Origin: UBA1801 sp035353395
Lineage (GTDB): Bacteria > Acidobacteriota > Holophagae > Holophagales > Holophagaceae
Length of the DNA stretch: 16,030 nucleotides
NCBI GenBank assembly: GCA_035353395.1
Contig: DAOPZL010000064.1
Location: 1 to 16,030, forward strand
Reading direction: 5' to 3'
Shown here: piece after piece, positions 1-7,218 of the stretch
Layout: every line of letters starts with the position of its first letter
Position numbering within the stretch: the stretch's first letter is position 1
Made by a program: the position numbers and the translations under genes
Notes under the pieces: model-generated
Seen by the model: only the letters and a program-made list of their open reading frames with translations
Database searches by the model: none
Told to the model about the DNA's origin: nothing

Positions 1-1592
1 GAGGCCAGGCGCTGGATCTGCCGGAAGAGCTTGGAGTTCTCGATGGCGATGGCGATGTAGGCGCCGATGGCCCTGACGGTCTCGACCTTCTGCTTGTCGT
101 AGGCGTGGACGATGTGGCTCTGGACGCTCATCATGCCCACGACCTTGTCCCCGACGAGGAGGGGCACGAAGATGAGGGACTTCTCGGCGATGCCGTCGTA
201 GAGGAGATCCTCGTAGGACCGCACGTACTGCTTGTACTCGGCCTCGAGGTCCCCGATGAGGATGGCGCTGCGGTGGTTGACGCACCAGCATCCGAACGCG
301 TCCTTCCCGAGCGGGAAGCTGAAGGGAGCCTCGCGCCTGCCCCGCACGATCACCAGGCGGTAGTCGAGGCACCGCTGCTCCTCGTCCACCAGGGCGATCA
401 TGAGGGTCGGGGCGTCCATGAGCCCGTTGATCGCGCCGTGGAGGTTCTCGAGGGTGACGTCCAGGTCCAGGTTCGCGGTGATGCGCTGGCCGATCTCCCC
501 GATCGCGGAGATCTGGCGGTAGAGGTTCTCGAAGTGGCGGGCTTCCCTCCGGGCGCGCTCGTCGTGCAATCCGATGACGCGGCGCGAGGTCTGCTCGCTC
601 TTCAGCGCTTCCTTGAGCCTGGCTTGGCGGACGAAGGCCCCGAGCGCATGCTCGCACTCGCCGAGGTTCTGCCAGGCCAGGTAGAGGGCCTTCTCCGCAT
701 CCGCCTCGAGCTTGCGGGAGCCGATCTCCCTGGCGCAGGTGATCGCCGCCTGGATGTCGGGAAGGGCCTCCGGGCACCGGCCCCGCATCTGGGAGAGTCT
801 CGCCCGGGTGAGCCTGAACTTGGTGCCGATCAGGCGCTCCGAGGCGCGGGAGCACGCGTCGAGGCTCTCCGAGACCAGCGCCGCGGCCTCATCGAGGCGG
901 CCTGAATCGAGGTAGACCTCGGCCAGGATCTGCCTGGCCTCGAGCTCGTCGTGGAGCGCGCCGCCCGCCGCGGCCATCGCTGCCCGGAGTTCCCGTTCCG
1001 CCTCGTCGAACCGTCCCAGGGCCCAGTAGACCAGGCCGGCCGTGCTGTAGGCGTTGGTGGTGTTCCGGGGGGCGATCTCGTAGTGCTGCCTGCAATACTC
1101 GATGGCCTGCAGGGCCTCCTCGGGCTCCTCCAGCTCGTAGAGGCACATCGCCATGTTCGTGCTCGCCGCGCCGGCCAGGCTGGGGAAGCCGTACTTCTCC
1201 GCCTCGTCCGCCGCCTGGCGGTAGTCGTCGAGGGCGAGGTCGTAGATGCCCAGGGAATGGTTGGCGTAGCCGAGGGCGTTGAGGCAGCGGGAGAGTCCCT
1301 CCCGGTCTCCTAGGGTCTCGAAGGTGGTCCGGACGGACGCCATGATCGCCAGCCCCTGTTCGTAGTCGTCGGCGTCGAGGGCGAGCCAGCCGAGCCAGAA
1401 CCTGAGCCAGGCGGCGCTTCCCTGGTCCCCGGCCGCCTCCGCCTCCGGCAGGAGGACGGAGGTGATCTCCCTGGCCAGCCTGGGATCGGTCCGGAGGTTG
1501 TCGTCGAGCCACTTCAAGGCGACCCGCATGCGTTCCGCAGGCAGGCGGGCTCCTGCGAGGATCGCGTGGACGGCAGGGGAATCGCGGGTCAT
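1..1592 (-). CDS. TPR-repeat and GAF-domain signalling protein, C-terminus cut off by window edge
   Basis: About 530 residues are visible, read leftwards from the ATG at 1592 with no stop before the window edge. Residues roughly 20-350 are helical repeats of TPR type, with repeated patterns such as ALGYANHSLGIYDLALDDY and AGLVYWALGRFDEAERELR. A short linker helix (about 350-370) follows, then a GAF domain at about 375-525. The GAF stretch has the typical sequence KSLIFVPLLVGDKVVGMMSV and ends in the helix IAIAIENSKLFRQIQRLA. GAF domains bind small ligands or mediate signalling; TPRs bind proteins. I see no signal peptide or membrane segment, so it is probably cytoplasmic. An output domain should follow beyond the edge. 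The linker ending QRLA often precedes GGDEF diguanylate cyclase domains, but a kinase or phosphatase is equally unproven. The start has only a weak Shine-Dalgarno. The gene is divergent from meaB, and I recognise no gene name. Confidence 0.85.
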   Translation of the reverse strand, partial: MTRDSPAVHAILAGARLPAERMRVALKWLDDNLRTDPRLAREITSVLLPEAEAAGDQGSAAWLRFWLGWLALDADDYEQGLAIMASVRTTFETLGDREGLSRCLNALGYANHSLGIYDLALDDYRQAADEAEKYGFPSLAGAASTNMAMCLYELEEPEEALQAIEYCRQHYEIAPRNTTNAYSTAGLVYWALGRFDEAERELRAAMAAAGGALHDELEARQILAEVYLDSGRLDEAAALVSESLDACSRASERLIGTKFRLTRARLSQMRGRCPEALPDIQAAITCAREIGSRKLEADAEKALYLAWQNLGECEHALGAFVRQARLKEALKSEQTSRRVIGLHDERARREARHFENLYRQISAIGEIGQRITANLDLDVTLENLHGAINGLMDAPTLMIALVDEEQRCLDYRLVIVRGRREAPFSFPLGKDAFGCWCVNHRSAILIGDLEAEYKQYVRSYEDLLYDGIAEKSLIFVPLLVGDKVVGMMSVQSHIVHAYDKQKVETVRAIGAYIAIAIENSKLFRQIQRLA

Positions 1593-1700
1593 GGCTCTGT
1601 CATTCTACCCGCGCTGTCTTCAAAAAAATGAAATATTGTTGACCACCTCGTGCGTGATGTCTTTCCGGGAGCCATGGCTACCATGGAGGGGAGAGGTCCC
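1593..1700. promoter_or_regulatory. Divergent intergenic region, presumed promoters for both flanking genes
   Basis: This 108-base gap separates two divergently transcribed genes, so promoters for both should lie here. It holds an AT-rich patch (about 1618-1640, including a run of seven A) in otherwise GC-rich DNA. A TTGACC hexamer at 1639-1644 could be a -35 for the rightward gene, but no good -10 stands 16-18 bases downstream. On the minus strand TAGAAT (1607-1602) resembles a -10 but sits only 9 bases from the ATG and lacks a spaced -35. The purine-rich stretch at 1685-1696 is the ribosome binding site of meaB. The promoter role is inferred from gene orientation, not from a clear motif. 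Confidence 0.35.
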
Positions 1701-2816
1701 ATGAACGCGCCCCATCCCGAAGATCCCAGCCATGCGCTCCACGTCATGCCCGGCGTGAAGGGAGGCCACGACGGCCTGCCGGGCCACCTGCGGGTGGTCG
1801 TCCCCCTGTCCCACCCCCATCGGCGGCGGGCCGTCCAGGTGGCCGAACTGGCGGAGGGCGTGCTGGCGGGGGACCGCGTCATGCTGGCCCGGGCCATCAC
1901 CCTCATCGAATCCAACGCGCCCGCTCACTTCGAGCAGGCGCAGGAACTGCTGACCCGCATCCTGCCCCACACGGGAGGCGCGATCAGGATCGGCATCACG
2001 GGGGTGCCCGGCGCAGGCAAGAGCACCCTCATCGAGGCCCTGGGGATGAAGCTGGTGGAGGAAGGCAAGAAGCTGGCGGTGACGGCCGTGGACCCCTCCA
2101 GCATCCTCACCGGAGGCTCCATCCTCGGCGACAAGACGCGCATGGAGAGGCTTTCCGCTCATCCCGGCGCCTTCATCCGCCCCAGTCCGAGCGGAGGCGC
2201 GCTGGGAGGCGTGGCCCGGAAGACCCGGGAGACCATCCTGCTCTTCGAGGCCGCCGGCTACGACGTGGTGCTCGTGGAGACCGTCGGAGTGGGGCAGAGC
2301 GAGGTCACGGTGCGGTCCATGGTGGACTTCTTCCTGCTCGTGCTGGCCCCGGGCGCGGGGGACGAGCTCCAGGGCATCAAGAAGGGCGTCGTCGAACTGG
2401 CCGACGCGGTGCTCATCAACAAGGCCGACGGCGCCAGCCGCAACCTTGCCCTCATGAGCCGGGCCGACTACGAGCGGGCCCTCCACTACATCCAGCCTTC
2501 CACCGAAGGGTGGACGACCCCGGCGCTCGCGGCCTCCTCCACGACCGGCGAAGGCCTTCCCGAACTCTGGGCGATGGTGCAGCGCTTCCTCGAGCATGCC
2601 CGCGGCCGCGGTCTCTTCGAGCAGAGGCGGCGGGAACAGGAGCGGGCCTGGATGCGGGCCATGGTGGAGGAGCAGCTGCGGGAACGGTTCTTCAATCATC
2701 CCTCGGTGCTCACCCTTTTGCCGGAGATGGAGCAGGCGGTCGCGGAGGGGCGCCTCCCGGCGGCCAGCGCCGCAGCGCGGCTGCTGAAGGCCTTCGACGG
2801 CGACTCCCCGGCCTGA
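1701..2816 (+). CDS. meaB: MeaB/ArgK-family GTPase, chaperone of methylmalonyl-CoA mutase-type enzymes
   Basis: The protein has 371 residues from the ATG at 1701. Family members are cytoplasmic SIMIBI-class (G3E-type) GTPases that protect and reload the adenosylcobalamin-dependent methylmalonyl-CoA mutase. Visible motifs are the P-loop GVPGAGKST (residues 101-109), VDPSS (130-134), the switch region VETVGVGQSE (192-201), base-recognition NKAD (240-243) and a helical C-terminal arm (about 305-365) typical of the MeaB dimer. The start at 1701 is chosen for its purine-rich binding site (1685-1696, ending 4 bases before the ATG). In-frame alternatives are GTG 1650 and ATG 1674, 1683 and 1746. About 45 residues precede the usual family start near AELAEGVLAGD, so a later start such as GTG 1839 cannot be excluded. 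No mutase gene lies in the window, so the client enzyme is unknown. The next gene is 31 bases downstream, so co-transcription is likely. Confidence 0.92.
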   Translation: MNAPHPEDPSHALHVMPGVKGGHDGLPGHLRVVVPLSHPHRRRAVQVAELAEGVLAGDRVMLARAITLIESNAPAHFEQAQELLTRILPHTGGAIRIGITGVPGAGKSTLIEALGMKLVEEGKKLAVTAVDPSSILTGGSILGDKTRMERLSAHPGAFIRPSPSGGALGGVARKTRETILLFEAAGYDVVLVETVGVGQSEVTVRSMVDFFLLVLAPGAGDELQGIKKGVVELADAVLINKADGASRNLALMSRADYERALHYIQPSTEGWTTPALAASSTTGEGLPELWAMVQRFLEHARGRGLFEQRRREQERAWMRAMVEEQLRERFFNHPSVLTLLPEMEQAVAEGRLPAASAAARLLKAFDGDSPA

Positions 2817-2847
2817 ATCTGCAACACTGTCCCTCTCGAAGGTTTCC

Positions 2848-3951
2848 ATGTCCCCTGATGTCCGCAGGCCCATCGATCTCTGGCTCCTGTTCTTCACCGT
2901 CATGCTGATGGCGGTGGGGATGGTCTGGGTGTATTCCGCCTCGGCCTTCAAGAACCCGGGGACCTCGACCGCCTTCCTGGTCCGCCAGCTGGTGGGGGGC
3001 GGCATCGGCATCACCCTCATGATGGCCCTGAGCCAGACGGACCTGAGCGGGGTCCGGGAGAACCCCCGGCCCCTGCAGGTCGCCTACGGGATCCTCCTGC
3101 TGCTGCTCGTCGCGGTGTATTTCTTTCCCGCCGTGAACCACGCCCACCGCTGGATGCGCGTCCTCGGCCAGAGCCTCCAGCCCTCGGAACTCTTCAAGCC
3201 CCTTTCCGTCATGATCGTGGCCTGGTGGATGATGCGCCACCAGGACGCCTGGTCCAGGCGGCAGGACTCCATCCCTAAGCTCGTGGTGCTGTGCCTGATC
3301 CTGGCCCTTCCCCTGGGCCTGATCGTCCTGGAGCCCGACTTCGGGACCACGTTCCTCATCACGCTGGCGGCCCTGCTCGTCGTGTTCATGGGAGGCGCGC
3401 CCCGCTGGATCTTCGCCGTCGTAGGGCCGGTCCTGGGGGTCATCGGGTTCTGCTTCGTCCGCTTCTCCCCCTACCGCTGGGCCCGGGTCACCAGCTTCAT
3501 GCGTCCCGAGGCGGATCCGCTGGGCAGCGGCCACCAGGCCCTCCAGAGCCTCATCGCCGTGGGCAACGGGGGGCTCCTGGGCGTGGGCTGGGGCGCCAGC
3601 ATGCAGAAGCTGAACTACCTGCCGGAAGCCCATACGGACTTCATCTACGCCGTGATCAGCGAGGAGGCCGGCTTCATCGGGGCCCTGGTCGTGCTGCTGC
3701 TGTTCGTGGGCATCCTCTGGCGGGGCTACCACATCGCCCGGAGGGTGCGGGACGGCTTCCTGCGGCTCTGCGCCATGGGCTTCACCCTGATCCTGGTGCT
3801 CCAGGCGTTCATGAACATCAGCGTGGTGCTCAGCCTCGCGCCGAACAAGGGAATCCCGCTGCCCTTCATCAGCTACGGCAGCTCCAGCCTGATGGCCTCG
3901 CTGGCCTCCCTGGGGCTGCTCCTGGCCATCTCCAAGGAAGCCAGCGAGTAG
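2848..3951 (+). CDS. SEDS-family peptidoglycan glycosyltransferase (FtsW/RodA/SpoVE)
   Basis: This is a 367-residue polytopic inner-membrane protein with about ten hydrophobic segments, the usual length for the family. SEDS proteins polymerise lipid II glycan strands, FtsW in division and RodA in elongation, normally with a class B penicillin-binding protein. Family motifs seen are HRWMRVLGQSLQPSELFK (100-117), EPDFGTT (162-168), LPEAHTDFIYAVISEEAGF (258-276) with the expected essential aspartate D264, and KGIPLPFISYGSSSL (334-348). The usual SYGGSS is SYGSSS here. The LPEAHTDF and KGIPLPFISYG forms look more like FtsW than RodA, but I cannot settle this without a tree. GAAGG five bases before the ATG supports the start. 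No mur, fts or penicillin-binding gene is next to it, so it is not in a standard division cluster. It lies 31 bases after meaB. Confidence 0.93.
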   Translation: MSPDVRRPIDLWLLFFTVMLMAVGMVWVYSASAFKNPGTSTAFLVRQLVGGGIGITLMMALSQTDLSGVRENPRPLQVAYGILLLLLVAVYFFPAVNHAHRWMRVLGQSLQPSELFKPLSVMIVAWWMMRHQDAWSRRQDSIPKLVVLCLILALPLGLIVLEPDFGTTFLITLAALLVVFMGGAPRWIFAVVGPVLGVIGFCFVRFSPYRWARVTSFMRPEADPLGSGHQALQSLIAVGNGGLLGVGWGASMQKLNYLPEAHTDFIYAVISEEAGFIGALVVLLLFVGILWRGYHIARRVRDGFLRLCAMGFTLILVLQAFMNISVVLSLAPNKGIPLPFISYGSSSLMASLASLGLLLAISKEASE

Positions 3952-3994
3952 AGGGGACGGCGCGATCGGCATTCCGGCGGCGCCTGGCCGGTGG

Positions 3995-4022
3995 TTGGAA
4001 ATGCTGGATTGCAAAATATAGA
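3995..4022 (+). promoter_or_regulatory. Candidate sigma-70-type promoter for the TetR efflux operon
   Basis: TTGGAA (3995-4000) and TATAGA (4017-4022) are separated by 16 bases, and each matches the consensus hexamer at four positions. The -10 lies within the left arm of the palindrome at 4016-4041, as expected if the regulator blocks RNA polymerase. It sits in the only sizeable gap upstream of tetR. This is inference from motif matching. Confidence 0.45.
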
Positions 4023-4041
4023 TTGATCGGTCAATCTATAT
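4016..4041. promoter_or_regulatory. Perfect palindromic operator candidate for the TetR-family regulator
   Basis: The arms ATATAGATTGA (4016-4026) and TCAATCTATAT (4031-4041) are exact reverse complements around the spacer TCGG. The site ends 21 bases before the tetR start codon and overlaps the likely -10 box. Its AT-rich, symmetric form stands out in GC-rich DNA and is the size expected for a TetR-family dimer or dimer pair. Autorepression of tetR and the downstream pump genes is the simplest reading. Confidence 0.75.
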
Positions 4042-4062
4042 CCTTTGGACGAGGGCAATCCC

Positions 4063-4722
4063 ATGCTCCACCCCCACGATCCAAGATCGGAGAAGACCTG
4101 CGAGGCCCTGATCGAGGCGGGCCTGTTCTGCTTCTCGGAACGGGGCTTCGACGGCACCAGCCTGCGCATGGTGGCGGAACGGGCCGGGAAGAACACCTCG
4201 CTCATCGCCCATCATTTCGGCAACAAGGAGGGGCTCTACCTCGCGGTCTTCCGGGACATGCTGACCCGGCACGCGCATGCCTGGTTCAAGGGGCCCGTCG
4301 TGGAGGCGGAGGAACTCGAGAAGGACCCCGAGAGGGCCGTGGCCATCCTCAGGCACCTCATCGGGCAGATGGTCGGGAAGATGCGCCGGGACTTCGATGG
4401 AGGAGATCCGAAGCAGACGGCCTACTTCCGCCTCTGGATGGCGGCCGTGCAGACGCCCATCCCGGAACTGGAATCCTTGATCCGCGAGTGCGTGCAGCCG
4501 CTCCGGCTGCAGATCGCCGCGTGCATCCGGGCCATCCGGCCGGACCTTCCCCTTTCCGAGATCCCCTTCTGGTGCGCCCTCGTGCACGGGCAGTGCCTCG
4601 CGAACACCCGGCTCCGGAGGTTCAACCAGCTGGTGTTCGGGCCCGAGTGCTATCCGGAATCCGTGGGGAAGCTTTCGGAACAGATCGCCGACATCACCCT
4701 GCGCGCCCTCGGCCGCCCGTAA
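4063..4722 (+). CDS. TetR-family transcriptional regulator, CecR/YbiH-like
   Basis: The protein has 219 residues from the ATG at 4063, preceded by GAGGG with a 7-base spacing; an in-frame TTG at 4045 lacks such a site. The N-terminal helix-turn-helix spans about 15-62, with the classic TetR pattern SLRMVAERAGKNTSLIAHHF followed by GNKEGLYLAVF. The C-terminal half, including VHGQCLANTRL, resembles the ligand-binding domain of CecR (YbiH)-type regulators (PF09209-like); in E. coli CecR controls genes including an HlyD-ABC export operon. The gene sits directly behind a perfect palindrome and 20 bases before the pump's outer-membrane gene, so it most likely represses its own operon until an inducing compound binds. 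The inducer cannot be read from sequence. Confidence 0.9.
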   Translation: MLHPHDPRSEKTCEALIEAGLFCFSERGFDGTSLRMVAERAGKNTSLIAHHFGNKEGLYLAVFRDMLTRHAHAWFKGPVVEAEELEKDPERAVAILRHLIGQMVGKMRRDFDGGDPKQTAYFRLWMAAVQTPIPELESLIRECVQPLRLQIAACIRAIRPDLPLSEIPFWCALVHGQCLANTRLRRFNQLVFGPECYPESVGKLSEQIADITLRALGRP

Positions 4723-4742
4723 TCCCTCCGCCAGGAGTCCGC

Positions 4743-6062
4743 ATGAAGAAATGGAAGACTGTCGTTCTCGCCGCCGTCCTGGGCGGCGCCAGGCTGGGTT
4801 CTGCCCCGGCTCCCATGGACCTGGGCCTGGGGGAGGCCCTCCGCGAGGCTCTCGCGAAGAATCCCGCGCTGCAGCGCAGCCTGCTGGAGCAGGTGAGGCG
4901 CGAGGCGGAGAGCCGGGAGGCTCGCGGCGCCCTCCTGCCGTCCCTGGAGGCCCAGGCGTCCGAGATCCGCCATTCCTTCAACTACGAGACATACACCGGC
5001 GAGCCCGCGCACGGAACGCCGGTCCTGATCGGCCCCTTCTCGGTCCGCAGCGTCGGCCTCCAGGCGGAGGTTCCTCTTCTGGACCTGAGCCTGTGGCGGC
5101 GCTGGCGCGGTTCGGAGGCCATGGTGGAGAGCGGCAGGGCCGAGGTGGAGCAGGCCCGGGAGGAGATCTCCGCCCTGGTGGTCGGCCAGTACTTGCTCGC
5201 CCTCCGCGCCGAGGCCCAGATCCGAGCCATCCAGGCCCGGATCGACCTGGCCCGGAACCTGGAGGACCTGGCCGTCCACCAGGAGCAGAGCGGCGTGGGC
5301 ACGGGACTGGACACCCTGCGCGCCAAGGTCCGCACCCGGACCGAGGAGCAGGCGCTCATCCGGGCCCGGACCTCGCGCCAGGAGGCCGTGAGCGGCCTTG
5401 TCCGCCTGCTGGCCCTCCCGGCGGGTACGGAACTCCATCTCAAGCCCCTGCCGGGTCCGGAAACGCCGGACGGCGCCGGTGCTGGCCTCGAGGAGGACGT
5501 GCGCTCGGCCATCGACGGCCGGGCGGACTTCAGGTCCCTGCAGGCCCAGTCACGGGCGGCGGACGAGCGGGTGGAAGGCGTCCGGGCCCTCCGCCTGCCC
5601 AGCCTCCAGGCCTTCGGTTCCCTGCAGGACATGGGGCTCGTGAAGACGAACCTGGAGCGCGTGTTCGAGGTCGGGGTTCAGGTCAGGGTCCCCCTCTTCA
5701 CCGGGGGCCGGATCCAGGCCCAGGAGAACCAAGCCCGGGCCGCGCGGAGCCAACTGGACGCTGTGCGCCGGGACCAGGAGGCGCGGGTGGCGTTCGAGGT
5801 CCGCGTCGCGCGGGAGCGCCTCGAGGCGGCGCGCAGCGAAGTGACCCTTTCGGAGAGCGTCCTCGACCTTTCCCGGGCGGAGCTGGAACAGGCCCGCCAC
5901 CGCTTCGAGGCCGGAGTCTCCAGCAACATCGAGCTGGTGAGCGCCCAGGAGGAGCTGGCCAAGGCCCAGGAAGGGAACCTGGACGCCCGCTACCGCCTGG
6001 ACCAGGCCCAGGCCGACCTAGCCCACGCCAAGGGCGAACTGGAGGCGCGCTATGTCCGCTGA
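4743..6062 (+). CDS. TolC-family outer-membrane efflux protein
   Basis: The product has 439 residues. It starts with a short signal peptide (positive MKKWK, hydrophobic stretch, then small residues near position 20), without a lipobox cysteine, so it is not an obvious lipoprotein. It then shows the two repeated helical halves of the outer-membrane efflux family. Each half has long Ala/Glu/Arg-rich coiled-coil helices and a strand segment, for example VGLQAEVPLLDLSLWRRW in the first and VGVQVRVPLFTGGRIQAQ in the second. Such proteins form trimeric channels across the outer membrane and the upper periplasm. AGGAG eight bases before the ATG fixes the start. As first pump gene after tetR, it supplies the exit duct for the adaptor and antiporter that follow. 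Its last 11 bases overlap the next gene. Confidence 0.92.
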   Translation: MKKWKTVVLAAVLGGARLGSAPAPMDLGLGEALREALAKNPALQRSLLEQVRREAESREARGALLPSLEAQASEIRHSFNYETYTGEPAHGTPVLIGPFSVRSVGLQAEVPLLDLSLWRRWRGSEAMVESGRAEVEQAREEISALVVGQYLLALRAEAQIRAIQARIDLARNLEDLAVHQEQSGVGTGLDTLRAKVRTRTEEQALIRARTSRQEAVSGLVRLLALPAGTELHLKPLPGPETPDGAGAGLEEDVRSAIDGRADFRSLQAQSRAADERVEGVRALRLPSLQAFGSLQDMGLVKTNLERVFEVGVQVRVPLFTGGRIQAQENQARAARSQLDAVRRDQEARVAFEVRVARERLEAARSEVTLSESVLDLSRAELEQARHRFEAGVSSNIELVSAQEELAKAQEGNLDARYRLDQAQADLAHAKGELEARYVR

Positions 6063-7203
6063 GGCGAGCCACGACACGAACAAGGAATCGAGGAGTCAGT
6101 CCATGGAAAGCACCCCTGCCCCGAAGCGCGAGGAACAGCCGGATGTGAAGGCCCGGCTGCGCCGGGTCGCGCTCATCGCCATCCCCGTCGTCGTCCTGGC
6201 GGGACTCGGCCTGTGGCTGAGTTCCCGCAACAAGGTCAGCACCGAGGACGCCCAGGTGGACGGCCACCTGGTCTCCGTCGCCGCGAAGGTTCAGGGCAGC
6301 GTCGGCGACTTGAAGGTCAGGGACAACGAGGTCGTGAAGCAGGGCCAGGTGCTGCTCACCCTGGACGACCAGGACTACGCGGCCGCCCTGGCCAAGGCCA
6401 AGGCGGAACTCGAGGAGGCGGAGGCCCGCCTGTCCGCGAGCGGCGCCGAGACCCAGGCGGCCCAGGAGTCCTACGAGTCCGCCCGCAAGGCGGAAGTGGC
6501 GGTCGCCGAGGCCAACATCGCGGTCCGCACCGCCAACCAGACGAAGGCCAGGGCGGACCTGGAGCGCATGAAGCCGCTGGCGGAGCGCCACGAGATCAGC
6601 GCGCTGACCTTCGACGGATACCGCACCGCCGCGGACGTGGCCGACCAGGAGCTGGCGGCGGCGCGGAAGCGCCTGGATGCCGTCCGCCAGGAGGTGAAGA
6701 TACGCAGGACGGGCACCGCTTCCGCCCGGGCCCGCGAGGAGGCCAGCGCCGCGGCCATCGCCAGGGCCCGCGCCAGCGTGAAGGCCCTGGAACTGCAGGT
6801 GGGCTACTGCACGGTTTCCGCACCCGTCCCGGGCATGGTGACCCGCCGGACCGTCGAGCCCGGGCAGATCGTCCAGCCGGGGCAGACCCTGATGATGCTC
6901 GTGCCCCTCCACGATGTCTGGGTCACGGCCAACTTCAAGGAGACCCAGCTGGAGGACGTCCGGCCCGGACAGGAGGCCGAGGTCGAAGTGGACATGAACG
7001 GCCGCACCCTCAAGGGGAAGGTGGACTCCATCGCCGGTTCCACCGGGTCGAAGCTGAGCCTCTTCCCCCCCGAGAACGCCGCGGGGAACTTCGTCAAGGT
7101 GGTCCAGCGGGTTCCCGTGAAGATCCTCCTGGACACGAAGGAGGCCGAGGCGGCGGGCCTGCGGCCCGGCCTCAACGTCACCGCGACCATCCACACGCGC
7201 TGA
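6052..7203 (+). CDS. HlyD/EmrA-family periplasmic adaptor (membrane fusion) protein
   Basis: The protein has 383 residues from the ATG at 6052. A cytoplasmic N-tail is followed by one membrane helix (about 38-57, RVALIAIPVVVLAGLGLWL), the first half of a lipoyl-like domain (about 70-109, with DGHLVSVAAKVQGSVGDLKV), a long Ala/Glu-rich hairpin (about 110-245), the second lipoyl half (VSAPVPGMVTRRTVEPGQIV) and a beta-barrel region with VWVTANFKETQLEDVRPGQ. This architecture is that of EmrA, which bridges an EmrB antiporter to a TolC channel. GGAGG six bases before ATG 6052 supports that start, which overlaps the tolC-like gene by 11 bases. A second in-frame ATG at 6103 has its own GAGGAG and would give 366 residues; either may be used. 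The stop is 15 bases before the antiporter gene. Confidence 0.92.
   Translation: MSAEASHDTNKESRSQSMESTPAPKREEQPDVKARLRRVALIAIPVVVLAGLGLWLSSRNKVSTEDAQVDGHLVSVAAKVQGSVGDLKVRDNEVVKQGQVLLTLDDQDYAAALAKAKAELEEAEARLSASGAETQAAQESYESARKAEVAVAEANIAVRTANQTKARADLERMKPLAERHEISALTFDGYRTAADVADQELAAARKRLDAVRQEVKIRRTGTASARAREEASAAAIARARASVKALELQVGYCTVSAPVPGMVTRRTVEPGQIVQPGQTLMMLVPLHDVWVTANFKETQLEDVRPGQEAEVEVDMNGRTLKGKVDSIAGSTGSKLSLFPPENAAGNFVKVVQRVPVKILLDTKEAEAAGLRPGLNVTATIHTR
6090..6105 (+). promoter_or_regulatory. Second ribosome binding site and start codon inside the adaptor gene
   Basis: GAGGAG at 6090-6095 lies seven bases before an in-frame ATG at 6103, just as well placed as the GGAGG (6041-6045) that serves ATG 6052. 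The choice of start is therefore open. The shorter form would lack 17 polar residues of the cytoplasmic tail but keep the membrane helix. Confidence 0.45.
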
Positions 7204-7218
7204 GCGGGGGGCGGCCGC

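Noticed and set aside
105..905. Plus-strand open frame inside the TPR-GAF gene
   Set aside because: The minus strand reads as clear TPR and GAF sequence throughout; the plus frame is Asp, Val and Glu biased with no recognisable domain.
1618..1632. TTCA / TGAA inverted repeat around the A-run in the divergent intergenic region
   Set aside because: The arms are four bases long with a mismatch beyond, which is expected by chance.
3974..3991. Hairpin CCGGC / GCCGG after the SEDS gene as a possible terminator
   Set aside because: The stem is only five bases with an eight-base loop and no T-run; such stems arise easily in GC-rich DNA.
3291..4742. Plus-strand frame that stays open upstream of the tolC-like gene, across the SEDS and tetR genes
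   Set aside because: Only the part from 4743 has a signal peptide and family similarity. The upstream part is Pro, Gly and Arg rich and overlaps two solid genes in another frame.
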